Program-made: the position numbers and the translations under genes | Assembly: GCA_025331435.1 (NCBI GenBank) | Contig: JAIWNI010000042.1 | Coordinates: 124,001-188,000, forward strand | Origin: Choanephora cucurbitarum | Taxonomy: Eukaryota; Mucoromycota; Mucoromycetes; Mucorales; Choanephoraceae | Reading direction: 5' to 3' | DNA length: 64,000 nucleotides | Shown: positions 35,562-46,242 of the stretch, piece after piece | How the letters are laid out: every line of letters starts with the position of its first letter | How positions within the stretch are numbered: the stretch's first letter is position 1 | Notes under the pieces: generated by a model | Databases searched by the model: none | The model's input: only the letters and a program-made list of their open reading frames with translations | Told to the model about the DNA's origin: nothing

Positions 35562-38500
35562 ATGGCTGCATCTATTAAAAGTAACAAAGTTACAAGCTCC
35601 TCTGCTTATCATTCGATCTTATGTTACAAAAAGGTAAGTCTCCTCATTTCTTTTTTCCAAGTAACCGTTAGCAATGTGCCCGAAAATTCGGATCAATATT
35701 GTGCTTTAAAAGATCAAAAAGACGATCTCTATATTCATTCTTGTTTCTTACCCTTCTTATTTTATTTTGATACATAAATGACTCTACACCAAGACTATCC
35801 AAACATTAGCTTGTTTGACACACAGGCATGTCTGCTATATTATAAAGCTTTGATTAACTATGTAGACTCTCAGTTGAAGCTTCATGCTGAAAGAATTCTT
35901 GCTCGCTATTATTCATCTCAATCTGGTTCGTTTCAGACTCTCACATTTGCCGATATAGACCGTATGTCTATCAACCTAGCTTGCCGATGGTCAGAGTTGA
36001 TCAAAGAAGTTCATACTATTTCCTATATCGATGACCATTCTGTTGCTTATCTGGTTGTAATATTGGCTGCCATGAGGTTAAAAAAGACTCTTTTCCTTAT
36101 CTCACCTAGAAATTCATAACTACATGTAACCGAGTTATTGCGAAAAACTGGATCAAACATGTTAGTTACAGGCAAAAAGTATGAAGCTATATCGCAGCAT
36201 TCTGCTGCACAAGCTGGCGAGGTTCATGTCCTGACTATCACTGAAACAGATTTTGATAAATGGATTCATCAGTCTTTGGAACCCAAATTTAAGGATATTC
36301 TAAATCTTGATTTTTCTGACAACGACATTGAAAGCAGTGCATTGATCGTCCACAGGTAAATAAAAATATGCTTGAACTTGGCTAATGTTTATTGATCGAC
36401 TCATTAAATCATGTAGCTCTGGAACTAGTTCGTCTCCTAAGCCTATTTATTTAAGCAATCGCTATCTATTTTATCACTTGAATCAATTATATATACTCAT
36501 TAAGAACAGACCTCACCTACCTCAACTTGGGTTAGAAGATGTAATGCCTCCTATCGTCCCTTTGTAAGTTTCTAGCTAGCTAAGTTGATGACAGTAATGA
36601 TTTAACATCACATAGATTTCATTGCTTTGGCTTCTTTGTAGCATTCACCATGATCAGTGTTGGCGGTAGCATCGTATTTATGGAAAAACTTCCTCCTTCA
36701 CAAAATGAAATCAATTCAGCACTTCAAATAAATAAGGTTACCATGCTATGTTGTCCCCCAATCATCCTGGAGGAAATGATACCCTACTTGGAGCAGACAA
36801 ACAACTTTGATGCAGTTCAGCGACTGAAATATGTTTTGTTCGGTGGTGCTCCTTTAAAACTGGAATCAGGCGAATGGTTGCGTAGTCACAAAATCAATGT
36901 TAGAAACACATATGGCTCTACTGAGATGAATGGATTTTTAAGCTCAAATTTGGATCCAAACAGTAAGACATGGAACTCACTTGCCCCTTTCCGCCTTGAT
37001 CCCCACGGAGAATCATATGGCATTTTTGAAACTGCTGATGAATCTCAACCAGATATCAAGCATCTCTATGTTCGTGCCGACTGCCCCACATTAGCTACAA
37101 ATATCTGTAACCGCCCTGACGGAGGTTATGATACAGATGATTTATTTAGAGAAGACCCTGAGTCTCCAGGCTATTACATCTATCTCGGTCGCCGCAATGA
37201 AACACTTGTCATGGAGAATGGTGAAAAGACTAATCCTTTGCCAATGGAAGCTACAATTCGTGAAAGTATTGTTGTAAAGCAAGTTATTGTTTTGGGTCAC
37301 GAACGTAAATGTACATCAGCTTTGATTGAGCTTGATGCTACAAAGATAGAGAATCTTCAGGAGGAAGAAGTCATTGAAAGTGTCTATGAAGCAATTGAAT
37401 TGGCTAATCGTGACTGTCCAAGCCATAGCAGAATCCTTTTAGAAATGGTCAAGGTTCTTCCTCTCGGTCAAACTATACCAACAACTGACAAAGGAAGCAT
37501 CAAGCGAAAAAATGCGGAGCAAATGTATCAACATATCATTGATGAGCTCTATGACAGCTTCCTGAATGGGTCTTACAAAGCTTCTTATCATACTCAGTCG
37601 GAAGTGTATGAATGGACGACAGAAGAGATGAATGATTTCCTGGAAACGAATATCGCTCAGGTGTTGAGGATCTCTAAATCATTGTTGAAAGATCATAGCC
37701 AATCTATCTTTGATTTAGGATTCAGCTCTTTGTATGCCATTCAGCTTCGAAACTACATCTCCAAGCGTTTTAGTAATGTCAGCCATAACTTTTTATTTGA
37801 AAATCCAACTATTAACTCGATGCGAAAAGGCCTATTGCAAAAAGAGCAGCCTATGATATATACAGAGCAGGAAAAAAGCTATCAAAATACTCAAAAGTTG
37901 GTCACCCGTTATATTGAACAAGCGAGAGAAGATTTTGATCCTATCGTTCGTACAAATCATGTAGTCGATGAGCAGGTTGTTCTCCTTACAGGTGCTACTG
38001 GATCATTGGGATCATTCATACTTGAGTGCTTGTTGAAGGACCCGCGAGTCAAAAAGGTGTATTGTTGTGTGCGCGGTAAACAAGAAGATCTGAAGGAGCG
38101 CTTAGCCAATTCATTTAAGAGTCGATTGTTGGATGCAACGTTATTGAACTCTGAACGCGTCAAAGTTTTACCAATGAAATTTAATGAGCAGTACCTTGGT
38201 CTTGGAGAAACTCGTTATCATGCGCTACGAAAGGAAATAACAGTGATACAACATTGCGGCTGGCTACTCAATTTCAATATGTCTCTGGATTACTTTGATA
38301 AAGAATGTATTTCGCCATTCTATAACTTACTGAAGTTTGCTTATCACCAGCAAAACCCAATTCATGTTCATTTTGTCTCAAGTGTTTCCGCTGGTGGACT
38401 ACTAGGCGACACAGTTGAGGAAGAACCATATCCTTTTGATGCGCGTATTGCTATGCCGCTAGGTTACGCTCAATCTAAATTTGTAGTCGAGTCCTTACTG

Positions 38501-39073
38501 AATTTTATGGCAAAAGAGCTGAATTTCCCATGCTTTATCGAACGTTTAGGACAGGTCTGTGGCGATACCAAAAATGGTATTTGGAACACTTCTGAACAGT
38601 ATCCTCTGATGTTTATAGGAGGTGGTTCCTGGATGCACAAGATGCCCAGATTAGAGACTAGTATTGATTGGATACCTGTTGACTTTGCTGCTGCTGCTAT
38701 TGTTGACATAATGCTTAATACTCGCTCACCAAGTACCAAAGTAGCTCAATATGTGTACCACATAGTTAGCCCTCAAACCCTTAAATGGTGTGATATTCTT
38801 CAATCCTTGACATTAGCTGGTATGAGTTTTGAAGTTGTTGATGTTGAAGATTGGATTAAAGAGCTTATACAAAGTGAAGAAAACCCTGCTTATCGATTAA
38901 TACCTTTTTTCGAAGGCAACTTGAGTCAGACTTTCAAGATGCCAAAATGGAAGACTGACAAGACTATGCAAGTAACAGCTGTACTTTCTCATGTTCCTGC
39001 TTTAGACGTTGAGCTCTTCACAAAGTTTTTGGCAAACTGGGAGTCGACCGGATTTTATAATCCTTCTCTTTGA
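35562..39073 (+). pseudogene. NRPS-like A-T-R enzyme (adenylation, carrier, thioester reductase) with in-frame TAA codons
   Basis: Coding exons 35778-36355, 36417-36563 and 36616-39073 encode about 1060 codons. The adenylation domain has SSGTSSSPKPIYLSN (A3), NTYGSTEMNG (A5), GGYDTDDLF (A7), LGRRNETLVMENGEKTNPLP (A8) and TDKGSIKRKN (A10 Lys). The carrier site is IFDLGFSSLYAIQLRN (phosphopantetheine Ser). The reductase has the NAD(P) loop LLTGATGSLGSF and the catalytic YAQSK. Such enzymes activate a carboxylic acid as AMP ester, load it on the carrier arm and release it as aldehyde. There is no condensation domain. A TAA at 36117-36119 interrupts LFLISPRNS-LHVTELLRKTG, a normally continuous A-domain block, and no intron removes it. 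A second TAA (35775-35777) abuts the ATG at 35778, in frame with an upstream 71-codon ORF from 35562. It is either a recently inactivated gene or one needing readthrough; substrate unknown. Confidence 0.85.
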
Positions 39074-39263
39074 TAGTGTCGCACAAAAAAAACTTTGATT
39101 TGAAATCAAAACATATATTACTGAAATTTGAGAAAAATTAATTTACAGTCACGTGACCTTCGCCTTCTGATCAATCGAAAATTAAATAGTCTACTTTCTT
39201 ATTCCTTCTTCTTTTGCTTTTTCTTCTTTACTTCGTTATAAGTTTACATATTAAATTGTTATC

Positions 39264-39581
39264 ATGCCCGCTGAAGTTAGATTTTGCTCTTGCTGCGTTC
39301 AACAAAAGACATTCTCAAAATCCAGATACAAGACCTGTGATGATTGTAGAGTAAGTTTGGATAATCTTATATATCTCTATACAACGTCAAGATCGACTAA
39401 ATGCTTTATTATTGATATTTAGGAATGTACTCGCAATATCGACAGAATGAGATTTACCACTAGATTAAAAAACGAAGCTGATGATGGTCGAAGAAGGGGA
39501 CGAAAGAAGCAACTACCAGCTGCCTACATTTCTCAACTTCATCGCATGAAGCTGTTGTATCATCTGTACAACATGGCATAA
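39264..39581 (+). CDS. Small Cys-rich (zinc-ribbon-like) basic protein
   Basis: Two exons, 39264-39350 and 39423-39581, give 81 residues. The N-terminal half holds a Cys cluster spread over the splice site: RFCSCCVQQKTF, then YKTCDDCRECTRN, a spacing typical of a small treble-clef or zinc-ribbon finger. The C-terminal half is strongly basic (RRRGRKKQLPAAY) and ends LYHLYNMA. The GTAAGT donor and TTTAG acceptor are canonical. A TTCTTCTTT-rich promoter and a short leader precede it. The stop codon lies inside the left arm of a perfect inverted repeat (39578-39735), so the mRNA 3' end would form a long hairpin. I do not recognise the family; it may be a DNA-binding protein linked to a mobile element. 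Confidence 0.6.
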
Positions 39582-39735
39582 TACTTTATCTTTTTATGCA
39601 TCTAATTTTTTACATCTGCGGAATTTTAACTACACCCAATGAAAGCCCAACCAAAACTATGCGTGAGCTTTCATTGGGTGTAGTTAAAATTCCGCAGATG
39701 TAAAAAATTAGATGCATAAAAAGATAAAGTATTAT
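39578..39735. repeat. Perfect inverted repeat: 69-bp arms, 20-bp loop
   Basis: The left arm 39578-39646 is the exact reverse complement of the right arm 39667-39735; the loop is 39647-39666. The left arm starts at the last base of the final sense codon of the small Cys-rich gene, so it includes the whole stop codon. The right arm is followed by pyrimidine-rich DNA. Zero mismatches in 69 pairs implies recent origin or active homogenisation. Confidence 0.97.
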
Positions 39736-39859
39736 TGAGCTCCCCTATTTTATCTTTTTCTCTTCTCTCTTTAACTTTTTTTCTAAATGAAAAACAAAAG
39801 AAGAACAACCTAACGCAGTAAAGTAAGTAAGCGTCCAAAGATTTCGCGGTCTTCGCCTT

Positions 39860-40270
39860 CTGGTCCTTTGTCATCGTCGCCACCACCGCCACAACAAACC
39901 AGGTCTGCTGAATCTTTGCGTCGGCGGAAAGAAAGAATGAGGCACGATGTCCGCGTTCTGCTCTACAACACCTACCAAGACAAAATAATCCTGCTGAGGT
40001 TGCTCTCACACGAGCTCCAAGGCTGGCCCCAAACGGAATTCAGCTGTCTCTATCCCACCTTTTGTTTTCTTAACGCGGAATCCTTGTTGATTCAAAAAAA
40101 CTCCTGACAGGGTTCTCCGACACACCCTCTTTGGCTGCCTTTCCCGGTGCGCAACGGTTTTTTCTTCTGTTGATGTCTCTCCCCAAGCTTTCGAGAAGCA
40201 AATCCCTCCACAAGCCCAAACTGTTTTTGCTGAATGGCAAACACTCCCTTCGAAGAGGCCAGCCTTTGTC
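39860..40270 (+). other. GC-rich island, probably dead coding fragment
   Basis: Base composition rises sharply compared with flanks. One frame reads SSSPPPPQQTRSAESLRRRKERMRHDVRVLLYN and another continues PRLAPNGIQLSLSHLLF, but each is cut by stops after less than 80 codons. It looks like a frame-broken remnant of a GC-richer gene or retroelement. No domain recognised. Confidence 0.4.
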
Positions 40271-40399
40271 TATGCTTGTATGGTTATACTATTCTTTCAA
40301 ATGAAACACCAAAAATATAGCTTTTCTTTTTTTTGTTTTATTTACTTAAAGCTCCAGAATTAACCTTTCATTTTCTTCTCTTTTTCTTCACTTTAACAA

Positions 40400-40578
40400 T
40401 GGACTCTAAACACCAGAATACATTCAACACTTATTTCGAAAACTGCCTTGAAGGCCATACTCTTCCTTCTTTTGGAGATTTTATAACAAAGCATACTACG
40501 TATATAAAAAATAACCTCGAATCGCAAACTGCGGATGAATTCAACAATTGGTATAAGTTCTATTTGGCCAGTGCATAG
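40400..40578 (+). CDS. Short ORF, 59 residues, unknown (possibly first exon of a broken gene)
   Basis: Starts with an ATG after a TTTTCTTTCTTCAC-type leader, as other genes here, and encodes a plausible folded peptide (MDSKHQNTFNTYFENCLEGH; ends WYKFYLASA). A TAG stop follows. About 60 bp further, another open stretch (KGNASKIWERL) is followed by a GT-like site. Position and style resemble the 5' part of the gene at 41893, so it may be a damaged paralogue. Not assigned. Confidence 0.35.
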
Positions 40579-41219
40579 AGTGAAACCCGTATGAAATAAT
40601 AAATTTTACTGGTTGAATCCAAGAAAAAGGCCAATATTTTTTTTCTCAGATTAAGGGCAACGCTTCAAAGATCTGGGAAAGATTGGTAAGCTTTCAATAT
40701 AAATGCATATTTAACTAGGCTATAGTAATAACATTTTCTTCATATTTAAAGATTCTCAGCAAGGTAAATCTGGATTGTAGGCGATACAAAACTATTTGAG
40801 GCTAATATCAAACCATATATTACTGAAAAATCGAATTAAAAAAGTTACTATCACGTGATTTAACTTGCTTATGTTTGATTTTCAATTTCATTTATCAAAT
40901 AAATTAACTTGTTTGAGCTGTGGTTCTTTGTTCTCTTTTCTTTTCATTCTAAGTTCGTAGCAAGTGAGACTTGCCAAGTAAGCATCAACGTGTCATTAGA
41001 AGCACCGTAACATTCGTCTAACTCACAGACAATTTTATCTCTTCTTTTTTTAGGCGCGATCATGAGCTGCATATATTTCGGACTTTGGCCATCTCTAACC
41101 TTTCGATCTGGACCCAATGGACACGCGTTTGTACTGACTACAGCACAAAGCATTAGAAAAGTGAGCTGCTCTCTCAACGCACTTTGTCAAATGAGTTTTG
41201 GATGAGTTGCTGCAAGGCT

Positions 41220-41726
41220 AGCACCGCTCACTTTTTTTTTTTCAAACAACTTTGTTTGAAGAGTTGAACACAAAAGGTCGCCACTTTAAAGGTAGCCTTA
41301 GGAGATACTTCTTTGAAACGCGAAATTAGCAACAACCTTGGCAATATGCCTTTCCAAATGCATGGCCAGATGTATCTTATGCAAGGTCCTTTCTTTTATC
41401 TGAAGAAGGATAAATATACAAGATATGCTCAGTTGTATATCTTTGGTCCTCAACTTCCAGCTTCACTTGGAGCAAGCAACAACAGCGATTTGGATAGAAA
41501 AATCACAAGCAACTTGGATGTTCTATCAACAGAGATCCCTTTTGTTGGATTGTATAAGGCTATTTATGAGCTTTTCATGAATGCTGAAAGTAGTGAAAGC
41601 ATAACACTCTTTGTTTGGACTTATCCTTCAACGAGGATTACTTTGGTATTTGATGTCAAGATTCAAGTAAAACGCGTAACCGGCCTTCGTAAAAATAAGC
41701 TTCTTGTACTCTCTCTACTCAGATAA
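41220..41726 (+). pseudogene. Helitron helicase-like protein fragment
   Basis: The ORF 41313-41726 contains MPFQMHGQMYLMQGPFFYL, then KYTRYAQLYIFGPQLP, then a C-terminal NLDVLSTEIPFVGLYKAIYE. This order matches the Helitron-like N-terminal domain of Helitron Rep/helicase proteins, where xFxxHGQxYHxxGPL is followed by AQLYIxDP and a NPYVxxF segment. Just upstream a different frame reads LNTKGRHFKGSLRRYFFE, the segment expected to precede it, so a frameshift lies near 41310. The Rep and helicase domains are absent, so this is a fragment. Confidence 0.6.
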
Positions 41727-41763
41727 ACCAAAATTCAGCAAAGCGGAGAACACACTTAAAAGG

Positions 41764-41825
41764 CCGGCCCTAAATATCGATATTATTGGACCATATGATC
41801 CAATCAGATTGATAATTAGGGCCGG
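41764..41825. repeat. 62-bp MITE-like element with CCGGCCCTAA terminal inverted repeats
   Basis: CCGGCCCTAA at 41764-41773 is mirrored by TTAGGGCCGG at 41816-41825. Inside, a nested self-complementary sequence (ATATCGATAT; TTGGACC...GATCCAA) lets the whole unit fold as one hairpin. GC-rich ends in AT-rich DNA stand out. Possibly a very small non-autonomous element. Confidence 0.75.
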
Positions 41826-41892
41826 AGTTTCCCCTAGGCCATCAATTGCATTCTGTGCCATTTTCATTGTTCTTTAGTTAAAATTAGTTAAA

Positions 41893-42487
41893 ATGGGCAT
41901 CCAAGAAACATATAAGAATTACAAAATGCCTGCTCAACAAGGCCGCAAAGCATTTTTCTCTGACAAATGTGCTGAAGACTGAAGCTTTATGGAGTATTTT
42001 GCTTGCACCCACAATGACCAAAAGAAGCTAAAAAAATACAACGCGATCAGAAAAGACTTTCTGGACGATCTCCAATGGATCAAACAATCCGGGGCTCCAC
42101 AAGAGGTCCTTTCTTATGTATCTGAGCTGAAGCAAAGCATTGTATGAAGTTGTAACATGAATGACTTTCTCTTCTTCTTCTAACCTTTCTTTCTTCTAAA
42201 CCCCAAATAGCCAGACAAAGCAGCAGTTAAAGCAGCTAGAGCCAAAGCAAGGCCAAATTTCCAGATCAATTACCAGAGTATTTGCATTAATGGAAACAAC
42301 AATGTTGTAAGAGACATTGCATTTGCTGCCAAGGTAACTACATATTCAAAGTTGATATACGTTTCCAAAATCTAATTTATTTCGATTAGAAGGACGATAA
42401 AATAACAAGCAGCTCAAAGGGAAAAGAAAAAGAAGATGAGGCGAGCAGCAGTAAAAGAAAAGTAGAAGTAGTAGAAGAAGAAGAATA
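41893..42487 (+). pseudogene. Small accessory gene with an in-frame TGA, unknown function
   Basis: Three exons can be read: 41893 to about 42140, then from CCAGACAAAGCAGC (about 42211) to GCCAAG (about 42333), then from AAGGACGAT (about 42390) to the TAA at 42487. Product: a helical N-terminal part (MGIQETYKNYKMPAQQGRKA, TGA after KCAED, then SFMEYFACTHNDQKKLKK and FLDDLQWIKQSG), a middle with ICINGNNNVVRDIAF and a Lys/Glu/Ser-rich tail ending VEVVEEEE. The TGA lies in an otherwise continuous frame. Both introns have GT..AG borders. I do not recognise the family. The GNNN segment and charged tail suggest a lineage-specific gene. Confidence 0.5.
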
Positions 42488-42872
42488 ACTGAATAGATGA
42501 GTCTCTTGTCATTTTCATGGCGCTTTCAGCAGATACATAACCACTATCAAGATTATGTCTCAAGAAAAACTTTTGCAAATCTTACTACTGAATTTTTCAA
42601 GTAAACATCGCTCATAGATCTACCCGCAAACTGGTTGAGTTTGTAACACTCTGTTTATTAGTGTCTTATGAAATATCAGTAGTAAGAGTAATGCAAAGGA
42701 GAGAAGATAAGAAAGAGTTACTCTTAAGACTCCAGATACGGGATCCAGGATACAGGTCTTATCAAAAGTAGTGTGAAGGCATTTACAAATAATAGTTTTT
42801 ATAATAAGAAAATATGAAATAAAAAGAGATTATAACGAATAAAATAGATATACACACAATATATGTACGAAA
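42488..42872. other. Intergenic region
   Basis: About 385 bp without a gene; the right part should contain the 3' UTR of the Iml2-like gene (AATAAA at about 42838-42843 in plus reading is not oriented for it). Nothing else seen. Confidence 0.4.
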
Positions 42873-45800
42873 CTAGATTGCTCTGAAAGCAATAGGTTCA
42901 AATCGATCGGCAGGAACACGGACACCATCAAGATGTGTAGGTGGGCGACCTTCTATTGAGTCAAGTTTGATAATAGGTTCTCTCTTGTTAGTTTGATGTC
43001 TCTTTGCTGGGTCTGGATCTTCTGGTTTAGGAACACCAATTTCATCAGCCTTCGTCAAGGCAAGACTGACACGCATTGCCATTCTGTATTCGAAATCATA
43101 TTTGTTGTATTTAAGAGCAGTCTCCCAAAAGCTACGACTACGTGTCTTGTTATCCATACCCCAAGAAGTAACACCAGCCTCCCAGTAGGTATAGGGAATA
43201 ACCCATCTATCTGCTGTAATTTCATTTTGGTGATCCATAATCCAATTCAAATGAATCACAGATTCTTTGAAGCGACCAAGCACGTTGTACAAAGAAGACT
43301 TGATAAGCAATAATGCTCCGCGTTGATCAAAGTAGTTGGGAGCAGGTGTTCCAGGCACCAATTCGCGAGTACGGATGCTGAATTCAATCTTTTCTGCTTC
43401 AACGATCTGTGCTAATGCATGATCTACAATTTCCAATGATTTCTCCAGATATTCTTGGCTCATGAAGTCAAAACCAGTAAACAAGTATAGATACTCCATA
43501 GCACAGAGAGACATGTTCATATCTTGATAGCCGCATTCCTGGAAAGCAGTGACTTTACGTAAAACATAACGTTCCACCAAACTTGCGTTTTGTGTCTTTT
43601 TCGTAATCAGCTGTGGAACTTCAGCAAAGGCAAGAATAGCCTCAGTTCTCTGGCCCATCATATCCAGACAGGCACCTGTCAAATATCTGAAAATAGCAGG
43701 CGACCAATATCTATCTTTATATAGTGTATCGAATATGTTGGCTGCCTCTTCCCAGTTGTGTTCCATCATGTGGTTGAATGCAATCTCGTAACTGCACATA
43801 TGGAGTACTTCTACTTCTGCCCATTCGTTTTTGCTGATTTCAATACCATATGTAAATGATTGTGTTGAGAGTGGCATGTTTCGAGCAATGCGAGATGTTT
43901 TGCCTGCAAAGTAAAGGAAAAATGCTGAATTGGGGTATGTCTTTTGTGCATCAAGCAAGGTCTTTTTTTTGACAGAAAGAAAAAATAAAAGTGAGTTTTT
44001 TTCGTCGTATTCCTAATCTAATAGCAATGTCTTTACCTCGATGGCAGGCTGTGTATAGTCGTTGGATAAGATTTGTGGGCATAAAGAAGTCAGTGTAGTG
44101 TAGTAAGCCAACAACCTGTAATACAGCATGTGAATGGTTAGATGGAATTTCTAGAATAAGCAAAATAGAGTAAACTAAAAAAGAAACATACATAAGAGAG
44201 GCCATTGGTGATCTGATTCTTCTATCATCGATACATAATTTCAACAGAGCAAATCCAAGGTGCTTATCTGCTTTCCAACCAAACGCAGACACGATACGAA
44301 GTACTTTTTGTGGAAGTGATGACAATACCAAGTGAACAGCACCAATACTATGTGCAAAAAGAGTTTAGCAAGAAAAGATACCATTGGATTATCATGGCTC
44401 TATTTACCCAAATTGAATACCAGAAATTGTATCACGATCGATAAAGTCATGATAGACTTGTCCCATTCGCTTGTATTCTTGCCAAACTAAACTATAGCTT
44501 GTATAAGCTAAACTCAACCTTGTCAGTAAACCAGGGTTTCTCTTCTAACTGTCCTGTCTCTTACCTCTTCTCAAATTCATGCCGCACTTGACATAACCCA
44601 TGATAGTTTCCTGCAAAAGTTGAAGAATGGCAATTTGAAGACAGCATTCTGCTTTGGCCACATGAGCACGCAAAACACCATTTGGAAGAAATGTAACACC
44701 ATTCTTTTGAATTGATTTTAGTGTGGCTGGTTTTGGACTGGTAGGCAATCCACCTGATCTACGAGCGAATTTGATGTAGTTGTAATAATTGTTCATTGTT
44801 TGGTACACAGAGTTGCCCACAGTCTTTTTGGTGGCAGCATCAATCTGTGCATTAGCGACGCTGTATGTTGCAGTAAGAACTTCAATTGCGTTTTTTGTCA
44901 TAGCATCGTCTGTTGTCTATCGAGATCATAACAAAAGTAAGCTTTTTTCTGTCTGTCCGAGTAATTTATGTTCTTTTTTTAGAAGAAAAAAAAAGTCATA
45001 CCATGATTGCTATAACAATGAAAGAGAATATTAGACATAGTCTAGCCTTTAAAGGATTAAAGACACCTTACCTTTCAAAAATGCCATTGATCCAAGACCT
45101 AATGCATACAAGGGATCACTATAAAAATAGAAAAATTTATCAGTTTAAGTGTGAATAAATCAACCAGATAGAAAGTCTCCTTTACGTTTCAGCTTGTTTT
45201 TCAAACAATCGTTTTGCCTTCATGAATCTGTTGTTGAATAGGTGACGAATAGCACGCAGGATTGGCTCATCTAAATTTATCATTTTTTTTAGTTGGCACA
45301 TTCGTTATTCCAAATCAAGTAAAAGAAAAAATTACCAGCTTTTTCTTGTTGACGAGGAGAAAGCGTATTCTCCTTGATATTCTTAAGGTCAACCTTATTC
45401 AAGGCAATCAAATTAGCACTGTATGTCTCTACATCGCCCAAATCTTCGCTTGAACGTCCGGCTAAATCAAAAGGTTGGCTTTGAGGAGGTATACCAGGAG
45501 TAGGTGGTGATAAGTCCTCAACTACATCCTTGAAAGTCTTTTGCTCTTTCTCTTGTTGTTGTTTTTCTTCTTCTTCTCCAGAGCTTACATCTGTGACAGA
45601 AGTAGGGATCGAAACGCTTTCCTCTTCACTGGACTGGTCGTTGTCGCTTTGAGTTTCATGCTTCTTTTCCATTTCGACCTTGCTGAGCTCCTCAATGTGA
45701 TGTTGCACCTCTTTCTCTTCTGACTCGCTCACAATGGTTTCCTTTGTGTTCTCCACGGGTGCTGGTTCTATTTCGCTTGTTTCAATAGCAGCTTTGTTGG

Positions 45801-46242
45801 TTGTTTGGCTGACTTGGTCTGTTTCAAATTTGTCATATGTAGTTGTCACCTCGGCTCGTTCGCCCTTGTCCAAATCTTCTTTCTTTGATCCAACAGAATC
45901 ATCCTCTTTCTTTTCAACCGTTTCTTTTGTCTCAAATTCAGGCAACTTACTTTCTTCTGGAACATGTTTAGGCTGTTGTTGCACGTTTTCTTCTCTTGGG
46001 TTTAGATCCTTCTTGGCTTGACTTTGAAGAAGAGTATCTTGGAGTGCACTGATAACAAAGCCCAATTCCTTGGCAGAACCAGTTTCTTCTTCAGCAGAAG
46101 ACATACCTGCTTCATCTGAACTAGTACTCGATCGCTTCTCTTGTAATTTAGTTTCTTTTGCTAAATTGGAGGCGGGACCTGAAATAGGGGAATCGATGAC
46201 TTTGGAATCAACCTCGGTATGCGTAGGTTTGGTATCTGACAT
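42873..46242 (-). CDS. Iml2/TTC39-family TPR protein with long acidic N-terminal extension
   Basis: Nine exons on minus: 46242-45336, 45270-45186, 45118-45072, 45009-45002, 44916-44565, 44507-44408, 44347-44192, 44115-44037 and 43961-42873, about 940 residues. Residues 1-300 are acidic and disordered, with many Glu/Ser/Thr and lipid-binding-like or coiled segments absent. From about 310 the Iml2 domain follows: EPILRAIRHLFNNRFMKAKR, GLGSMAFLKAIM, FARRSGGLPTSPKP, FGIGAVHLVLSSLPQKVLRI and FFLYFAGKTSRIARN, then TPR-like helices to the C-terminus. Yeast Iml2 takes part in inclusion-body clearance with lipid droplets; TTC39 proteins are the animal relatives. Exon 4 is only 8 nt (CAATCATG) but is needed to keep the frame through LKAIMTTDDAM. 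Family assignment is strong; the N-terminal extension looks lineage-specific. Confidence 0.88.

Noticed and set aside
35638..35665. Possible 28-bp intron (GTAAGT...CCAAG) in the ORF upstream of the NRPS-like gene
   Set aside because: Too short for splicing in this genome, whose other introns are about 45 bp or more, and the frame stays open without it.
36079..36111. Possible 33-bp intron (GTTAAA...CCTAG) near the in-frame TAA of the NRPS-like gene
   Set aside because: It would be too short, would remove conserved A-domain residues, and would still leave the TAA in frame.
41816..41822. TTAGGG, the fungal telomere unit
   Set aside because: A single occurrence, explained by the terminal inverted repeat of the 62-bp element; not a telomeric tract.
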